64,000 nucleotides of DNA from Ceratodon purpureus (GCA_014871385.1 CM026430.1:5249040-5313039); one strand, 5' to 3'; positions 1 to 12,733 are shown, counted from the first letter of the stretch. Translations and numbers: made by a program. The notes: generated from the sequence alone by a model not told the origin.

Positions 1-323
1 TATTTGAGCAGAAACCATACCTCAGAAATAAATCGTTCAAGGAGTCAACTGTAACTGTAGAGACACAAACAGTAACAGTCGCTACTGATACAAAAGACGG
101 AAGTGACCCATTGTCAAAGTGGAAGGCACGGAGAAGCATGTCTTTTAAGGAAGTATCGACATCTGTGTCATCGAGTTCAAAGTCGAGACTTGAAAGTGTG
201 GAAGCAATGGCTTTACGTGCACGTGACGGTGTATCAGCGGGCTCTAGTTTGGAGAAACCTCTGGTGAAGGCACCTGATGACGAAAAAGAACCTGGCATCA
301 GAAGCTTTAAGTCAAGTTCTTAG
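1..323 (+). CDS. C-terminal coding end of an unidentified gene (partial)
   Basis: The third forward frame is open from the left edge of the window to a TAG at 321-323, giving about 106 residues. They are rich in Ser, Lys and Glu, with stretches such as SVSSSSKSRLES and KAPDDEKEP, and have no recognisable domain. A low-complexity, charged tail is common at the C-terminus of plant nuclear or cytoskeletal proteins, but I cannot assign a family. The 5' part of the gene lies outside the window, so neither the start nor the frame can be confirmed. The DNA after 323 is AT-rich with stops in all frames, consistent with a 3' UTR. Confidence 0.35.
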   Translation, partial: FEQKPYLRNKSFKESTVTVETQTVTVATDTKDGSDPLSKWKARRSMSFKEVSTSVSSSSKSRLESVEAMALRARDGVSAGSSLEKPLVKAPDDEKEPGIRSFKSSS

Positions 324-2551
324 AGGAATGCATATAGGTGGTACATTAGCAGTGCCATTTATATATCTTGTCAGGAATTGTCTGGCAGTAGTTGTAACAT
401 GGTCATTGATGTAGTGACATAGTTTTCAGGTTGTTTATATTTTGCTTGAAAGCGAGAAGGTAGAATAATCAACGCATAGGTGTCTATAATTGTGCTAGCC
501 CGTTCTATTCCGTGTGATGTATAGAACATGGGTTCTAGTTATGTAAAGAATTTCTAATTTCCTTGGTACACTGACTTTAGTTTCAATCTTTGTATCTTTC
601 TGTTGTTTTAAGCTGTTTCTCTGTGCGCTGAGATGATTAACTTTTCTCTACAATCCAAGACTGCTCACCTTTTCTTTGATTCAGCGGAGAGGTTGAAGTT
701 GGTTTCTGATGAAGTACAGATTCAGTGAATGGAAAGTTTAGACAATCTATGACGGCTTGCACACAGAATTGGAGAGACTTGTTTCATAGGTGTTTGGAAT
801 ATATTTATGGATTGGGTTGCTTGACTAGTTACTAAATTATCTTATTCTGATTGCGAGTTTAGTGGAAGTAGATGCTGCATCTCATATTTTCCTAGGAATT
901 TGTTCTTCACAGTAGGTCCTCTTCTAAGTGCTGAACGAAGTTGGATGTGTTTTCAGGAAGGAGAAGATCTCTACGATATGGGGAGCTAGACATTATTGTT
1001 CGTATTTTTGCTTGCAATCCCTCAAGATTTACTGGTTACGCGGGAGTCCTGTGTCCCAGCACTCAACTCTGAATCAAGGACTCGAACGAAGACGGTCATG
1101 GATATCAAAGAGGGACAGATTTTAATATGGCCATTGCATTACATCAAGACAAAGTGGGTTCATACCAGGTGCGAAAATTTCTTATACCTCTCATTACGAA
1201 GTCACGTGAACACGAGATACAAAGGACCATCAGATTGAGGTACACCGATGAAACAAAATGCAGGGTTGTGAGGGTGGACCGTGACATTCCTTAGAAGGTT
1301 GATCTGCGATTAAATTTTGAAACGAATATCTTTGGCGCACTATTTAGAATTCCCCAAAAGATTGAGTTAAGTATCTTTGAAATTATGAGGAAGATTAAGA
1401 GACATATGGCTTTTCAAGACCATCTATATTTCTCATGAATCTTTAAGTTGCAGTTATCGGATGTAAACCCAAGTTAGTGTCCGTCGATAATCAGTGTTCT
1501 TTGATAATGCTTCTCGTCGTAGTCTGGTAGCATATTTCACCTGCAACAGAAGAAGACTGTTGGCGTACATTGCGCCAGATCACTCGTCCTTTCTGAATGA
1601 TTTGATGCCTACCAAGATGAACAAACAATTAGGGTCAATGGAAACATCGTAGATGGTGGCTAGTTCCGCTCTTATTCATCCTTTCTTCACAGCAGTTGTA
1701 TCTTCTACCAAGTCTTAAATATTCAGTAACGTGGTTCTAAGTTGGAAACGATACATGAGATAGATACAAGGAATTGAACTGTCATCGAGAATGTTATCTA
1801 GTCTAACATGATGTGTATCTTCATAAGTAGTATTGGGCCCATCTGTAAGATAGGAGATCCTCGTTTCAGATTAAATTGTCGTGACACATTTGTTAACAGA
1901 ATTGATGTGAAAATCGTGTTATAAATCCGTCCAGCATCATATGTGATCTCTAGTTGCAGCAACATGAGGATATCTCACATGCTCACTGGGCACATACAAA
2001 GATGTTGTGAGCCGGAATGAAAGACGGAATGAAACATGGAATAAATCGTGGTCACGGTATAAGTGTGAGCAGAAGCTCAGATGCATATCAATGATGAACA
2101 ACTAGGCTTGCATCAGAATTAAAATAAATATTTAGTTGACACTGCCTTCTTGATGCACGTACAGAAGAAGTTAGAAATCAGGTACATTGTACTCATCAAT
2201 CACAAGCAAAATCTTGCGGACAGTAATGTGGAGTCCTATGACGTGTACGTCATCAAAATCTGCAGTCTAGGTCGAGAGTAACTAGAATGTGATAGGCCGA
2301 TTCGGAAAAACGGGAACCGTGTCCTCCTATTCATCACCACTTGCTTTGTCCCTGCCTCGCCTAGTGCCTCGCCTATTTGAAGGCTCCCTGGTTGGGCAAG
2401 AATCTAAATTCACTTCCGTCCCAACTTACCGGCCTACCCATTTTCCATGGTCTAGGCTTGTAACGGGGAAGTGCCATTCACATCATCAAATTGACCCATT
2501 TACCAGTAGCTTCCTAGCATTGCTTCTTAGGCAGTAAAAAATTTGGTCCCA
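324..2551. other. Intergenic: 3' UTR of the left gene, then upstream region of the polyketide synthase gene
   Basis: No reading frame here has coding character; the short frames at 928-1238 and 2289-2537 match nothing I recognise and have no splice partners. The right end should contain the promoter and leader of the type III PKS gene. I see no clear TATA box close to its start codon. Confidence 0.5.
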
Positions 2552-4634
2552 ATGGCCCTCTGTGACACTGACTGTTGCGCTTGGTCGAGCTGCAGTTTAG
2601 TCGATGCTGCTCCAACTGGAGGGGCTTCTTTGAATGGCAAGTCCAATGGCCTCCGCAACATGCTGCAGCCTGGCGATGGTGTCAAACTGCGCAAGGAAGA
2701 TGCATGTGCTGGAATTAAAACCACTCCAGCTCATGCCGAGCCTAAGAAGTCAAATGGATCTGCTGCACAGACACCTGGGCTAGGAAACTCCAGGCCCCCG
2801 AGTTGCATCTTGGGGATGGGGACGGCCACTCCAGATCGTGTATTCCCAATGGCGGAATTCGCGAAGACCATTCTTCATGGTTTTGGTGAAAATGATACCC
2901 CTGAGGTTCGGGAGTTCAGCGCACGCATCTGTAAGACCATCATCTTCCATTAAATTGAGAATGTCTACAAATCGTCGACAATGAGATGACAGTGACATAA
3001 GTTTTTTTGAAGCTCATCGACTCTTCAACACTTGGCTCCGTTGTACTATAGATTCTTGCAATGAAATGATTATTAGTCCCAAAAATCAATAAAATAATAG
3101 TTCTTAGCATGCCGATGCTTGTTGTAAAAATATTGAAATAATTACTGGCCGTGACTTTGACTTTTCATGTGACCAGGTAAGAGCTCCGGCATCATGAAGA
3201 AACATATGGCACTCGGGCGTGAGATATACCACGGAGATCCCAACATGCAAACATACGGAGCTCCTTCCTTGGATAAGAGGTTCAACTTGTTTGCACCCGA
3301 GGCCGTCAAGATCGGTACCCTTGCTGCAGAACGAGCCATCAGCAACTGGGGCGGTGACAAGTCCAAAATCACTCATCTGATCACATATTCAACCTCGGGC
3401 ATGACGTCCCCAGCTCTTGATATGCAACTGATTAAGGTGCTTGGCCTTGCCCAGACAGTGAAACACTTCTGGGTCTCACTCATGGGATGCCACGCTGGCC
3501 TGATAGGCATTCGAACTGCTGCCGAGATCGCTCAGGCGGACCCAGCGTATCGTGTCTTGGTTGTGTGTGTGGAAATCAATTCTGCGCAAGCACAACCGCT
3601 CAACCCTGCTAAGTTGTTGGACTTAAACAACCACGTCGTCTCCATCATCTTCGGAGATGGTGCTGCAGGTGTTGTTATTGGTTCACAGCCGGACGAATAT
3701 GAGACGCCCATCTTTGAAATCCACCGTAGCCATACCTCGTACATCCCCGACACAGATTACCACATAACGGTACTTTTAATACTCGTTCTCTTGTACGTAT
3801 ATTTGTTTACGTTCTCTTTCTGATGTTCATGAAATTTTAGTGTCTGACGAGAACACAAGTAACAATTGATTCATGGATATTTTATTTTTATTGCAGGCCA
3901 AGATTTCGCAGTCGGGCCTTCTGGCTACGCTCAACAAAAATGTGCCTGTAGTTGTGGGCCAGAACTGCGAAAAGTTTGTTGCGCAGCTGCTTCAAGGAAC
4001 GGAGCTCGAGTCTGATACTGTGAACTGGGCGGTGCATCCTGGTGGAAAAGCAGTTGTGGATGCCGTGGAGAAAGCTTGCAGGTTGGAGCCGGAGCAGCTT
4101 CGGTGGACCAGGTACACCGTTACACCAGAACGAGTTTTGGCAAGGCTAGAAATTGACCTCACTACAAACGAAATCAAGTTTGCTACCTAGTACACTTCAG
4201 AATGACTTCGCCGCAAAATAACTTTGCTAAGTAAACAGAACAGATAAATTTGATAATACAGGTCACTGAAAATTTCTCGGTATAGATTTTGCAACGTTTT
4301 CCTCACCTTTGGGAACATGTTTTCAATAACAATATGCTTGTAAAGCTTGCGCGTTACCCACATTTGCTAATCTCTGCGATAATTTAAATTTTATTTGTAC
4401 AAAGTCAAGTACTGCGTTGAGCCGTCTCTCACCAGGAGCGTTTACTGTGGCAGATATGTTTTGGAGAATTATGCAAATATGAGCTCGCCGACCATCTTGT
4501 TTGTTTTGGACAAGCTACGAAACGAAGCGCAGAAGTTGCCTGCTGGAAGCAGACACCTAATCCATCCATGGACGGTTGTAGTGGGCTTTGGTCCTGGCAT
4601 GACAATGGAGGGCATTCTGCTTAAAAATTGCTAG
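2552..4634 (+). CDS. Type III polyketide synthase, 2'-oxoalkylresorcinol synthase-like
   Basis: Four exons can be read: 2552-2930, 3177-3769, 3897-4111 and 4454-4634, giving 455 aa. All introns are GT-AG and the phases fit. The first intron splits a Cys codon, the intron position conserved across the chalcone synthase superfamily. The start is the ATG of MALCDTDCC. The N-terminus is about 50-60 residues longer than in typical chalcone synthases. The Cys-His-Asn triad is present: C231 in MGCHAG, H371 in VHPGG and N404 in NYANMSS. The GFGDG-loop Phe is kept in IIFGDGAA, and the C-terminal GFGPG motif is present. The position of chalcone synthase T197 is Gln264, and that of F265 is Ala334, in SGLLATL. 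From what I remember of the moss enzyme PpORS, it also has Gln and Ala there and makes very-long-chain 2'-oxoalkylresorcinols. The G256 position is Ala325 here rather than the Val I recall for PpORS, so this is a close relative rather than certainly that gene. The role would be condensing a fatty acyl-CoA with malonyl-CoA in the cytosol or ER for cuticle lipids. Confidence 0.88.
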
Positions 4635-6708
4635 CAAATCTTTGGCTCCTTTTTCGGGCGCTGTTAACGGCAGCTGATGAGTGATGGGCCTATCTTCCCT
4701 GCTCTCTTGTGGAGCCAAAAATTCTGTTGATTCTCTAAGGCCAGTCGATCGCTTGTTGGTATACGGCATATCTACTGAAGATTCAGAACTGACATAAACT
4801 GTTTATCTGACCAGATATTGTTGGTCAACCTCTGAATTATTAGACTAGCTGCAGCTCAGGCAATGGAGTCGCCAGTGGTACAGCCAGCGAGCTTCTCTTT
4901 CAACTGAGGCAAATACATTAATCAAACCGATAGCTGAGCAAAGTAGTGCGACAGCTTCTGGTAATGAATAGATATCCGTGCACATGAAAAGATTTGCAAG
5001 AGATGCATGCACTCTACAAGGTAGCGTGGTGTTAGTTCTTAGTTTAGGATTAAATGCATATGTTACTACCTACACCACGTAAAAGGCGTAATCCGATGGA
5101 GAACAGCCTGTGGAATACATTTACTTCCCATTGTTAATATGTCTACTGTTCCGCTCTGTCCATTATCTCTCAACATATATAGGATTTTGTTACTTAGAGA
5201 TTGTGATACAATCTTTTTCAGTTCCTGACCTCTCGCCTTGAAAATTTTCAATGCAACGGTGAATAGAGTTTTTGGTTGGGCTTGTGTGGAAAATTTGTTA
5301 ACAGCAACGCTCTAGAAGAATTGTTTCCTTGCAGAAAGCTCTAGTCAAGCGTTTTGATTCCTGCTTTACTTACGCTAACATCTATTCTCATCGGCGTTGC
5401 CAAATTCAGTGGATTAGAAAGTGGTCTCAACAGTATTGAACTCGTGAGTGGTAACCATGAGGTGTGAACTTGCTGGTTGTTCGGTTCGCTCGTGAGCGGT
5501 GTGATGATTGAGAATGCTTGGATCTACGAATGACAAATTCGGACAAGACGAGTAAAATGTGGAATGTTCGTCACGTGCTCGAGGACAACGCATCATACGT
5601 CACGGCTCACGAGAATTGTGAAGAATTATCCACTCGTGCAAAACAGATGAGTCCGCCCCGCTCCTCCCCGCTCCTGCTCCGTTGCAATCTTCCGCCCTCG
5701 CCCTCGCACTCCTCGTCATCGTGAACCGCCTCGAGTGATTCCCAAGTGATTCCAGCGTCGCCGGTACAGGAAGTCGGGGTTGAGTATGCAAGTTGTTGCT
5801 GTCGGATTCGGATCTGGCAGCACAAAACTTTACATTCGTTTTTTAGGAGACCAAATTTGTCAATTTTCATGTACTTTACTGTACTGTAACTTATGCCAGA
5901 AGGTTGGCATTTTGTGCGTAATATATTCATGACGACCTTGTTCGTGTGTTGAAAGATTACTGGAATTGTATCTTATTGATGTGGATTCGGCCAAAAGTGT
6001 AACTCAGGACTTGTGAACTTGTCACAAGCATTCCAACCAAACTTCTCCACCAAGATCACAAGATCACCAAACTTCATGTCACCAAACAATCACTTCCAAC
6101 CAAACTTCTCCACCAAGATTTTCTCCTCTTGTGGAACTTTAAGTGATTGCATGAAAATATGTTGAAGTTCATGAACATAGTTCCTCTTGACATATCCAGC
6201 AAGACCAAAGCTGTACGAGAATCTTGCGTCGTCTCTAAGTGCGTCTCAATGTACTGGCAACTTCATCATACCACATTTCAAAGATTCAATTTGCACATTC
6301 CTAAACCCAGCCAAAGTATGCGTCAAACAATTCACCCACTGTTCAAAGACATCGATGAGTGATCAATCATTCAACAAAAAAATAAATCGTAAAAAAATTC
6401 CATCCGAAAAATTTCACTGAGCTCTTGCATTAATAGTCTACAGTGTCGTAACATCAAGTGATTGGGAGGGATGGAAAGTCCAAAACGGCACTCTTACAAA
6501 TGCTTCGAAAGAGTGCTTCCCACTGGGAACTTCAGCTACTACTTTCAACTTTTACATTTTTCACCTCCTACTACAGTAACAAATCAAAGTACATGAACGG
6601 CGCCAATTCACTATGAGCAGCCCAATGCATCGGATTTCGCTCTCCAAGATACCGTCCAGTAGTAGACCCAAAACACGTTTCCAAACCCTGTGTAAATCTA
6701 TCCTCTTG
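4635..6708. other. Intergenic, no supported gene
   Basis: Short frames on both strands (for example 5414-5930) look like chance frames: no domain, no splice partners. The only structure I see is the 26-bp direct repeat annotated separately. Confidence 0.5.
6031..6119 (+). repeat. 26-bp perfect direct repeat
   Basis: A 26-bp segment beginning ttccaaccaaacttctccac occurs at 6031-6056 and again, identical, at 6094-6119. The 37-bp spacer carries shorter related pieces (atcaccaaacttc, caccaaac). It looks like a small local duplication in non-coding DNA. Confidence 0.7.
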
Positions 6709-7895
6709 CTACCAGGGCGTGCAAGGCAAAAGGAGGTTCATTCGCTCCCCAACCCACTCACATTCCTCGTCAGGGAGGTATTGTAGAGGATTTGGAGGGA
6801 AATTCCAATCCCAAGCACGTGTTACCACGTCAAAAGCTGCCGAGATTTCAGTCGACATGGACATGAACAAGATGGAGTTGCCAAAGCTAAACGCACTTAT
6901 CCGGGGTAGGCTGGGCATTCGGGGTAGGCTGGGCCATCGGTTCTTAAACCCAGTTTCAAAACGTTCCACAACATCTGCTGTCGGCATTTCAAAGAGCACC
7001 TCTCTTGTCATATCAGGGATTTTGAGTTCACTCAACTGAAACGACCAACTTGGTCCCCCATCATCAAATCCCAATCCACCACCTTTTGACCATGCCACCA
7101 AAAACAAGCGATTGGCACTCACTACGAAACAAGCGCTTATAGAGAATTCACCTCTGATGGGCACATCGAGATTCTCGCAAGCATCGTTCACAAGGTTGTA
7201 TCTCCACAGTGGTCGATAGTCATCTCCACAGTGGTAAGAATAGAAACAAACGTACACATAACCTTGAAATATGACACGGCTCCCCAAAAGCTTTGATCCA
7301 GAACTGATGCAGATTGGGCTGGTTGAGGTCTTCCACTCATTGGTAACCGAATCATAAACTAGCTTTAAAGGGGCATTGAAAATCCAAGGTTCCTTCCGGG
7401 GAATGTTAAAGAGAATAATCTTGAAACTTTGAGAAATGTTGTCAACGACCAAAGTTAACTTTGAGAATTATTTAGAGGTACACGGCAATTTTCTATGCGT
7501 TTGCGTGATGGGGTTACAGACAATGATTCTGTCAGGCCCCAAATCATTCAATAAATATTGGCATACAAGACCTCCATCCATCGTCACATTTCCACGAGGA
7601 AAGTTACGGCGTATTCCTTGACCATCATCCTTGACCACATACCATCGTGCGCCTTGCATTCACGTCAAGGAAGCACCATCCCTCGTGTCTCCTACCACAA
7701 GTACTGTACCGCATTGCAATTAAGGATGCGTCTCTCTTTGCAGCATTTTGAGCACAAAGAGACCCAAATTTCGGGTCGCACATCAGCTGATCCCATCTCT
7801 TGCAAACGGTGCGATACCGGCACATGCAGATATGACAGCACTTGTTCCAGGATTTCCAAGGGGAGATCACTCCACAAGGCAGCGCTGAAGTCCAT
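6709..7895 (-). pseudogene. Broken F-box gene, kelch/F-box-associated type
   Basis: On the minus strand a frame begins MDFSAALWSDLPLEILEQ, the start of an F-box, which normally binds SKP1 in an SCF ubiquitin ligase. Its second half (YRTVCKRWDQLM...) lies in a different frame, so there is a frameshift near 7820. A second shift occurs between about 7680 and 7610. An in-frame TAA at 7465-7467 follows HRKLPCTSK. After that the frame is open from 7464 to 6709, with the repeats of an F-box-associated C-terminal domain (for example NEWKTSTSP, LFLVAWSKGGGLGFDDGG, AFDVVTRAWDWN). The order of the pieces matches one ancestral protein of about 390 residues. Three lesions in one gene argue for a pseudogene rather than assembly error. 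Introns cannot explain the breaks, because they fall inside the F-box with no spare sequence. Part of this gene is duplicated at 11925-12346. Confidence 0.8.
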
Positions 7896-10800
7896 CGATC
7901 CTACACACTTCAAATGAAAGAACCTCAATCCCAACCCATCACATCATAACCTCACAAGCTAAAAGCACAGCCTAGAAACAACGCACCTAATATGCTACAT
8001 TCCCCCCAAAGAACACAACACACATCTCTCTCACTCTACTCAACGATCCAAGAACACCCCCTTGCCCAATCCATAGCACTCTCAACAAGTTTCAAGCCAT
8101 CATACAGTGGAAGACAAAAACAAAAACTTAGAGAGTGAAATTCAGGAACGCTTAAGATGTGGTAGAATCACATCATCTCTTGAGCCAAATCCAGGCTTGT
8201 CCCAAACCCTAAACCCTAACCCTTGTCAAAAACATCTTTACGAAGACGACATGCAATAGTAACTCCATGGCCACACATCAACAACAACTTCAGATCAAAA
8301 CATAGCTTCATTTGCTAGAATCATAACTAAGAAAAATGCTCAGAGGAACCAAACCAAAGCTCGGAGACTCCAAGAAATTCCACCAATGGAGCAAATGCTA
8401 TGTTGTCTAAGAATTCACAACTTGTATGGGGAATGGAACAGACTTTTCTTGACAAAACCGAAGTGGATGGAGGATCTGTGCAAGAGACTACTCTAGAGAG
8501 ATCTCTACCAGCGGTGTGCACATCTACATGTGTGTTTAATTTGCAGAGCAACGCAGATTACTTACCATCGCTAAAATCTGGAGCTGCACAAAACCAAACT
8601 GCTGCATCCGAAAACAAAGTCATGAAACATCATCTCTCACCTGCTCATCTACTCCCAAATCCCTCACTATTCATATGTTATCCAGGGGACCAGGTGTATG
8701 ACTCTAGAATTTACCAATATAGAGCAAGTGGTAGATGGTCACCTCTAGGGAGAGTGTATTACCCAAGAAAACTGTATCCAACATCAGAATCATCCACCAA
8801 TCATCCACCTAGAGTACTGCAATTAATAAAAATTAATGGAAGACTTGCACATGTCTGACTACATGTATATATTGACTTCTTGTTTATAACGATAATAACA
8901 GTCACTTAACTATAGTGAATTGAATTATTTTGGATTAAAAAAGTTCAAGTTTTATTATTTACTTTAACTCTTCAAAGTACAATGGGCTTTGAGTTCTCTC
9001 ATTGGCCCAAGTTAAATTAAATTAATTTCTTCCAAATGGATTCTATTATAGATATAGTGTGTCCTTCAAGAAATAAAAGGCGTCTATTTTTAGTCTTTTT
9101 GCTTTTTATTCCAAACTTAGATTCAAGTCATAGATTTTTCTATGTTAATTCTTATATTTGGAGTGAACTTATCTCTTTATCATTTAAATATGTTGATTCT
9201 AATGCATTTCTTTGATTTAAATGCATTTCAAAATATTTCTGTTTTTAACTTTTTTGGTTCTTTGAGGGGGGGCCTTCAGCTCTCTCATTGGCCCAAATTC
9301 TTTTGGAATTCAATGGAAATTCATTTCAATGGATTCTATTGTACTTATTTGGCACTAAGGAAGAAAGTATTCATTGAAAGGGAATAAGATAACAACATTT
9401 ATAAACATCCTTGTATCCATGAGTGCCCCTTCTAGATCTCGAAAATCTAGGAAAGGGAATAGATATGGTTCTAAAGATGTGCCACATCCAAACACTAAAT
9501 CCTAGGGTTGGCATTAGATGTATCCATGGTAGGTCCTTTGAAGATTCATGGCTTATTCAAACATTGTTTAAGTATGCACATTGACCAAAAATACACAACC
9601 AGTATTCATATTGCAGAAGAGAGTACATGGCTGGCTAACAACCCGTAAACAGGAAGCAAAAATCAGTTCGGAAAGAAAGTCAGAAATGAAGTTCTTGTTG
9701 AAGTCGACAAATAGGTTACAGAGACGCACATTCTACTTTGAAGTGCCAATCGACGTTAAACCACTTTTCAGTACCTACTGCACCGACTATACTAATTATG
9801 AACTTCAAGCTCCAAGAATGTTGGCTACGTCTTCGATGCCCCAAATACTCCGGCGCCAATGTGGATGTACAAACCGGTGATTCGTCTACCATACAAAGTA
9901 CCAAATCAATTGCTAACAGGATCTGTCTGGCTGAAATGGGCACTCTGCTGCGTTTCAGGAGGGCTGCGATCGATGCTTCTACAATTTAAGCTTTTCATGG
10001 AGACGTTAAGGGAATGATGGCCTTTGCGTTTTCTAGTGCCCCGCACGAAGAGCGCATCGATTATGACCGGCCTCTGTGCTACCTCGACTCCAACACTGCA
10101 GCCTGATTTGTATTACTCTCCGAACACCCTAAACCTGCCAGCGCATAAATTCCACGAAATAGCAATCATACATGATCAAAAGCAAAAACCTCTGTTTCGA
10201 GCTCGTCGAAGAGAATGTGTATTACACCGTGATATGTAAGACAGCATTGCAAGCAAGTGTCATTTCAATTTTTCGTAATGACGTTTTTAAGAGACGATAC
10301 GGTACTCTTACCACTTCTGTCACGAGTGTTGCATCTGCTTTCACACCGGAGAGGAGGAACTACAACAATTGCGCTCGAACGCATTGCAAATCTCGAGCGA
10401 GTCCACCAGCTCCAAAGAATGCCCGGCATATGCCCGGCTCGAATAAACCCTTGTGCCCAAGTTTCAAAAAGGCTTGCAGCTGCGATTTCCTACAAGGCTT
10501 AAGTAAGGCTACTGGAGCCACTGGCATTCTGTACACATCGCTGCAGGATGGCTGCTGTCGATCGGGGACAAATTGCTTCTTATGGTGACCATGGAATGTA
10601 CAGTAAATGGCCAACTACAAGAAACTAGGATGTATTGATAGTGCAAATTCTTAAAACAAAAAATCATGCATCAAAACAAGTGACGGGCCTAAAATTCAAA
10701 AAGGGTATTGTTCCTGTAACCTGGAGCTTGCGCCAATCTGCCTTGCATCTGGTCGAGCGACTTGCTGTTAATCCAGCTGCAAGCTACTATGCACAGACTT

Positions 10801-11739
10801 ATTATAGTGAAGTGCTCAGTTGGACAGCATAAACATGGTCCATAGATGGGCTTTGACCTAATTCTACACATGCATAACATACCATCCTTGAAAAACGCCA
10901 CAAAACTTAACTAAACAAGCTCTACTGAGGAGACGATGCCTTACAAATCACGTGAAAGAAAGAAACTGGTATTCAGGAACGTCGTGAACCATCCATGAGT
11001 CGTATTGTACACGATCCACAGACTCCTCAAGGGCATCCAGAGAAACTAAACAACAGAATTGATTGTTCCACTAACTTTCAGCTTCTCTGCGATCGCATTT
11101 GAGCTCCATTGCCATTCTCCTTCGTCTTCACAATTTGAAGGGATACTAGGATTAGATTTGACAAACCTGGGCTTAAGGGTTGACCTGCGCACCTCGAGAC
11201 GAGAGCCCGGAAAATAGCAACGTTCGGCACTGAATCGAAGTGATACCCCTTGATGTCGAAAGAATGTGCAGCTCCTTCAGGGATGTCATGGCTCTGATCC
11301 ATATATGAAAGCCCTATGGTGGCAGACTATGCTGTCGATTGAAGGAGCAACACGGACTGCATCCCTTGATTCAACCGGGCACTCCGCATGAGCGTCAACT
11401 TGAAATTTGATCTTCAACCTTTCTTAGCATTTCCTGCACAACCACACCAAGTGATCTCCCTGATTTCCAAGTGCTAATTTCACCAAAACCTCAGAGCTAG
11501 CTCCTCGTGCATTCTCCTGAGTAGAGAAACTTCGGCCGACACAGCTAGTTCCGATTTCACACTCAAGCGAAACAACATTACCATGGACCACACTTTGTTT
11601 GTATCCTCCATTTCGACACGGACCTCGACTGGACCTGGAAGGTAATCCAAGTCCAGTAATTGCAATGGGCACCTACCTAAGTGTAAGCTGTATATCAAAC
11701 GACGTGCATCACCAGCGTATCATCATAATATCACCAAGT
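7896..11739. other. Intergenic, no supported gene
   Basis: This stretch has only short, unrecognisable frames. The longest are 8400-8858 (+, about 150 codons, Ser/Pro/Asn-rich), several around 9580-10590 (+) and 11078-11698 (-). None has a domain, a good start context with splice partners, or a second copy supporting it. A phrase beginning ctctcattggcccaa occurs at about 8998 and 9285 with similar flanks, suggesting an old direct repeat. The 11.1-11.7 kb minus-strand frames may be debris of another gene but I cannot say which. Confidence 0.45.
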
Positions 11740-11895
11740 TCTTAGTCGGAAACTCATAGGCCAGCGAACTCTCACTTTGTTTAGATTAAAATATGTACAG
11801 TAATCAGTCGGCACAACCTGTACAGTGTCCTGAATCTATTGCAAGTTGCCGGAGCCTGTGTTGACTATGTGATCACCACCTCTACCCGGCTAGAG
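11740..11895 (+). repeat. Dispersed repeat, copy A
   Basis: About 150 bp starting near agtcggaaactcataggcca is also present in the same orientation at 23763-23910. Shared blocks include gtttagattaaaat, cagtcggcacaacc, ccggagcctgtgttgact and atgtgatcaccacc, with scattered differences and small indels. I judge the identity by eye at roughly 80 percent. No coding potential is evident. It could be a transposon end or a duplicated promoter segment. Confidence 0.7.
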
Positions 11896-11924
11896 TATAG
11901 CAGGGAGGTAGTGTAAATCTCTCC

Positions 11925-12346
11925 TCTACAACTTGATCCTCTTGCTACCACAGCGTGCAAGGAAGAAGGAGGTTCATTTGCTCCCCAACCCACGAACATT
12001 GCTCGTAGGGAGGTATTCTAGAGGATTTGGAGGCAAATTGCGATCCCAAGAACATGTTACCACGTCAAAAGCTGCCGAGATTCCAGTCGACTCGGACATG
12101 AACAAGATGGAGTTGCCGAAACTAAACGCTCTTATCCGGGGTAGGCTGGTCGTTCGGTTCTTAATCCCCGTTTGAAAACCTTCCACAACATCTGCTTTCG
12201 ACATTTCAAAGAGCACCTCCCTTGTTATGTCAGGGATTTTGATTTCACTCAATTGAAACGACCCACTTGGTCCCCCATCATCAAATCCCAATCCACCACC
12301 TTTTGACCATGACCATGCCACCAAAACAAGCGATTGGCACTCACTA
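11925..12346 (-). pseudogene. Truncated second copy of the F-box gene C-terminal region
   Basis: The minus-strand frame reads VAWSWSKGGGLGFDDGG, then KIPDITREVLFEM, then AFSFGNSILFM and AFDVVTCSWDRNLPPNP. This closely parallels the C-terminal third of the broken F-box gene at 6709-7895, and the nucleotide similarity is obvious (for example the shared phrase aagcgattggcactcactac). Similarity stops abruptly near 12346, where unrelated sequence begins, and near 11925. It carries no F-box and has its own frame changes, including a 6-bp duplication coding an extra WS. It is a dead fragment rather than a gene. Confidence 0.85.
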
Positions 12347-12379
12347 CGAGAGCAGCATGGTTTCTCAACTTGATGTGCA

Positions 12380-12570
12380 TAATTGTGCAGCCATTCCGCA
12401 AGCTGGAGCTGCGAAGGAGCGTCTGGACAATCCACCAGGATGTTGGTCTACACTGTAGTTGAGGGCGATCCCCGGTACACCAATTTCACAGCCGAGGTGC
12501 ATTTCGAACCCAAGGGCATTCCTCATTTTCAAGACGTTCGAGAAAGCCATCCAAGCCAAGAAAACGACTT
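12380..12570 (+). pseudogene. SRPBCC/Bet v 1-like gene fragment (forward copy)
   Basis: On the plus strand one frame reads AIPQAGAAKERLD and another reads LVYTVVEGDPRYTNFTAEV. Together they parallel exon 2 of the minus-strand gene just downstream (AIPNGGEV..., GYTVLKGDPRFKHVSAVV). Further on, the shifted frame FEKAIQAK resembles that gene's C-terminal VWKAFEAAAKA. At least two frame changes and the lack of a first exon make it a remnant. It lies tail-to-tail with the minus-strand copy and abuts the F-box fragment, so two rearranged pieces are joined near 12346-12380. Confidence 0.6.
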
Positions 12571-12733
12571 CCCACTCCGAGACTCTGGACGCATCGCCTG
12601 ACGGTGCATTCATCTGGATGCACAAAATCTGGATCCGGTCTGGTCCCAGTATTCAATCACTGCGTTGTCACAACCCCTATTCCCTTCCACATAACACCGA
12701 CACTCTATATATAAGTAGAGCTCAGATTCTCAT

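Noticed and set aside
4112-4190. Reading exon 3 of the PKS through to the stop at 4190
   Set aside because: This would remove the catalytic Asn and the GFGPG end; a donor at 4112 and an acceptor at 4453 restore both in phase.
8203-8222. aaaccctaaaccctaaccct, resembling plant telomere repeat
   Set aside because: Only about two and a half units; such short runs are common in plant promoters and are not evidence of an interstitial telomere.
8400-8858. Plus-strand ORF of about 150 codons
   Set aside because: It has no domain, no splice partners and ordinary intergenic composition, so I could not support it as a gene.
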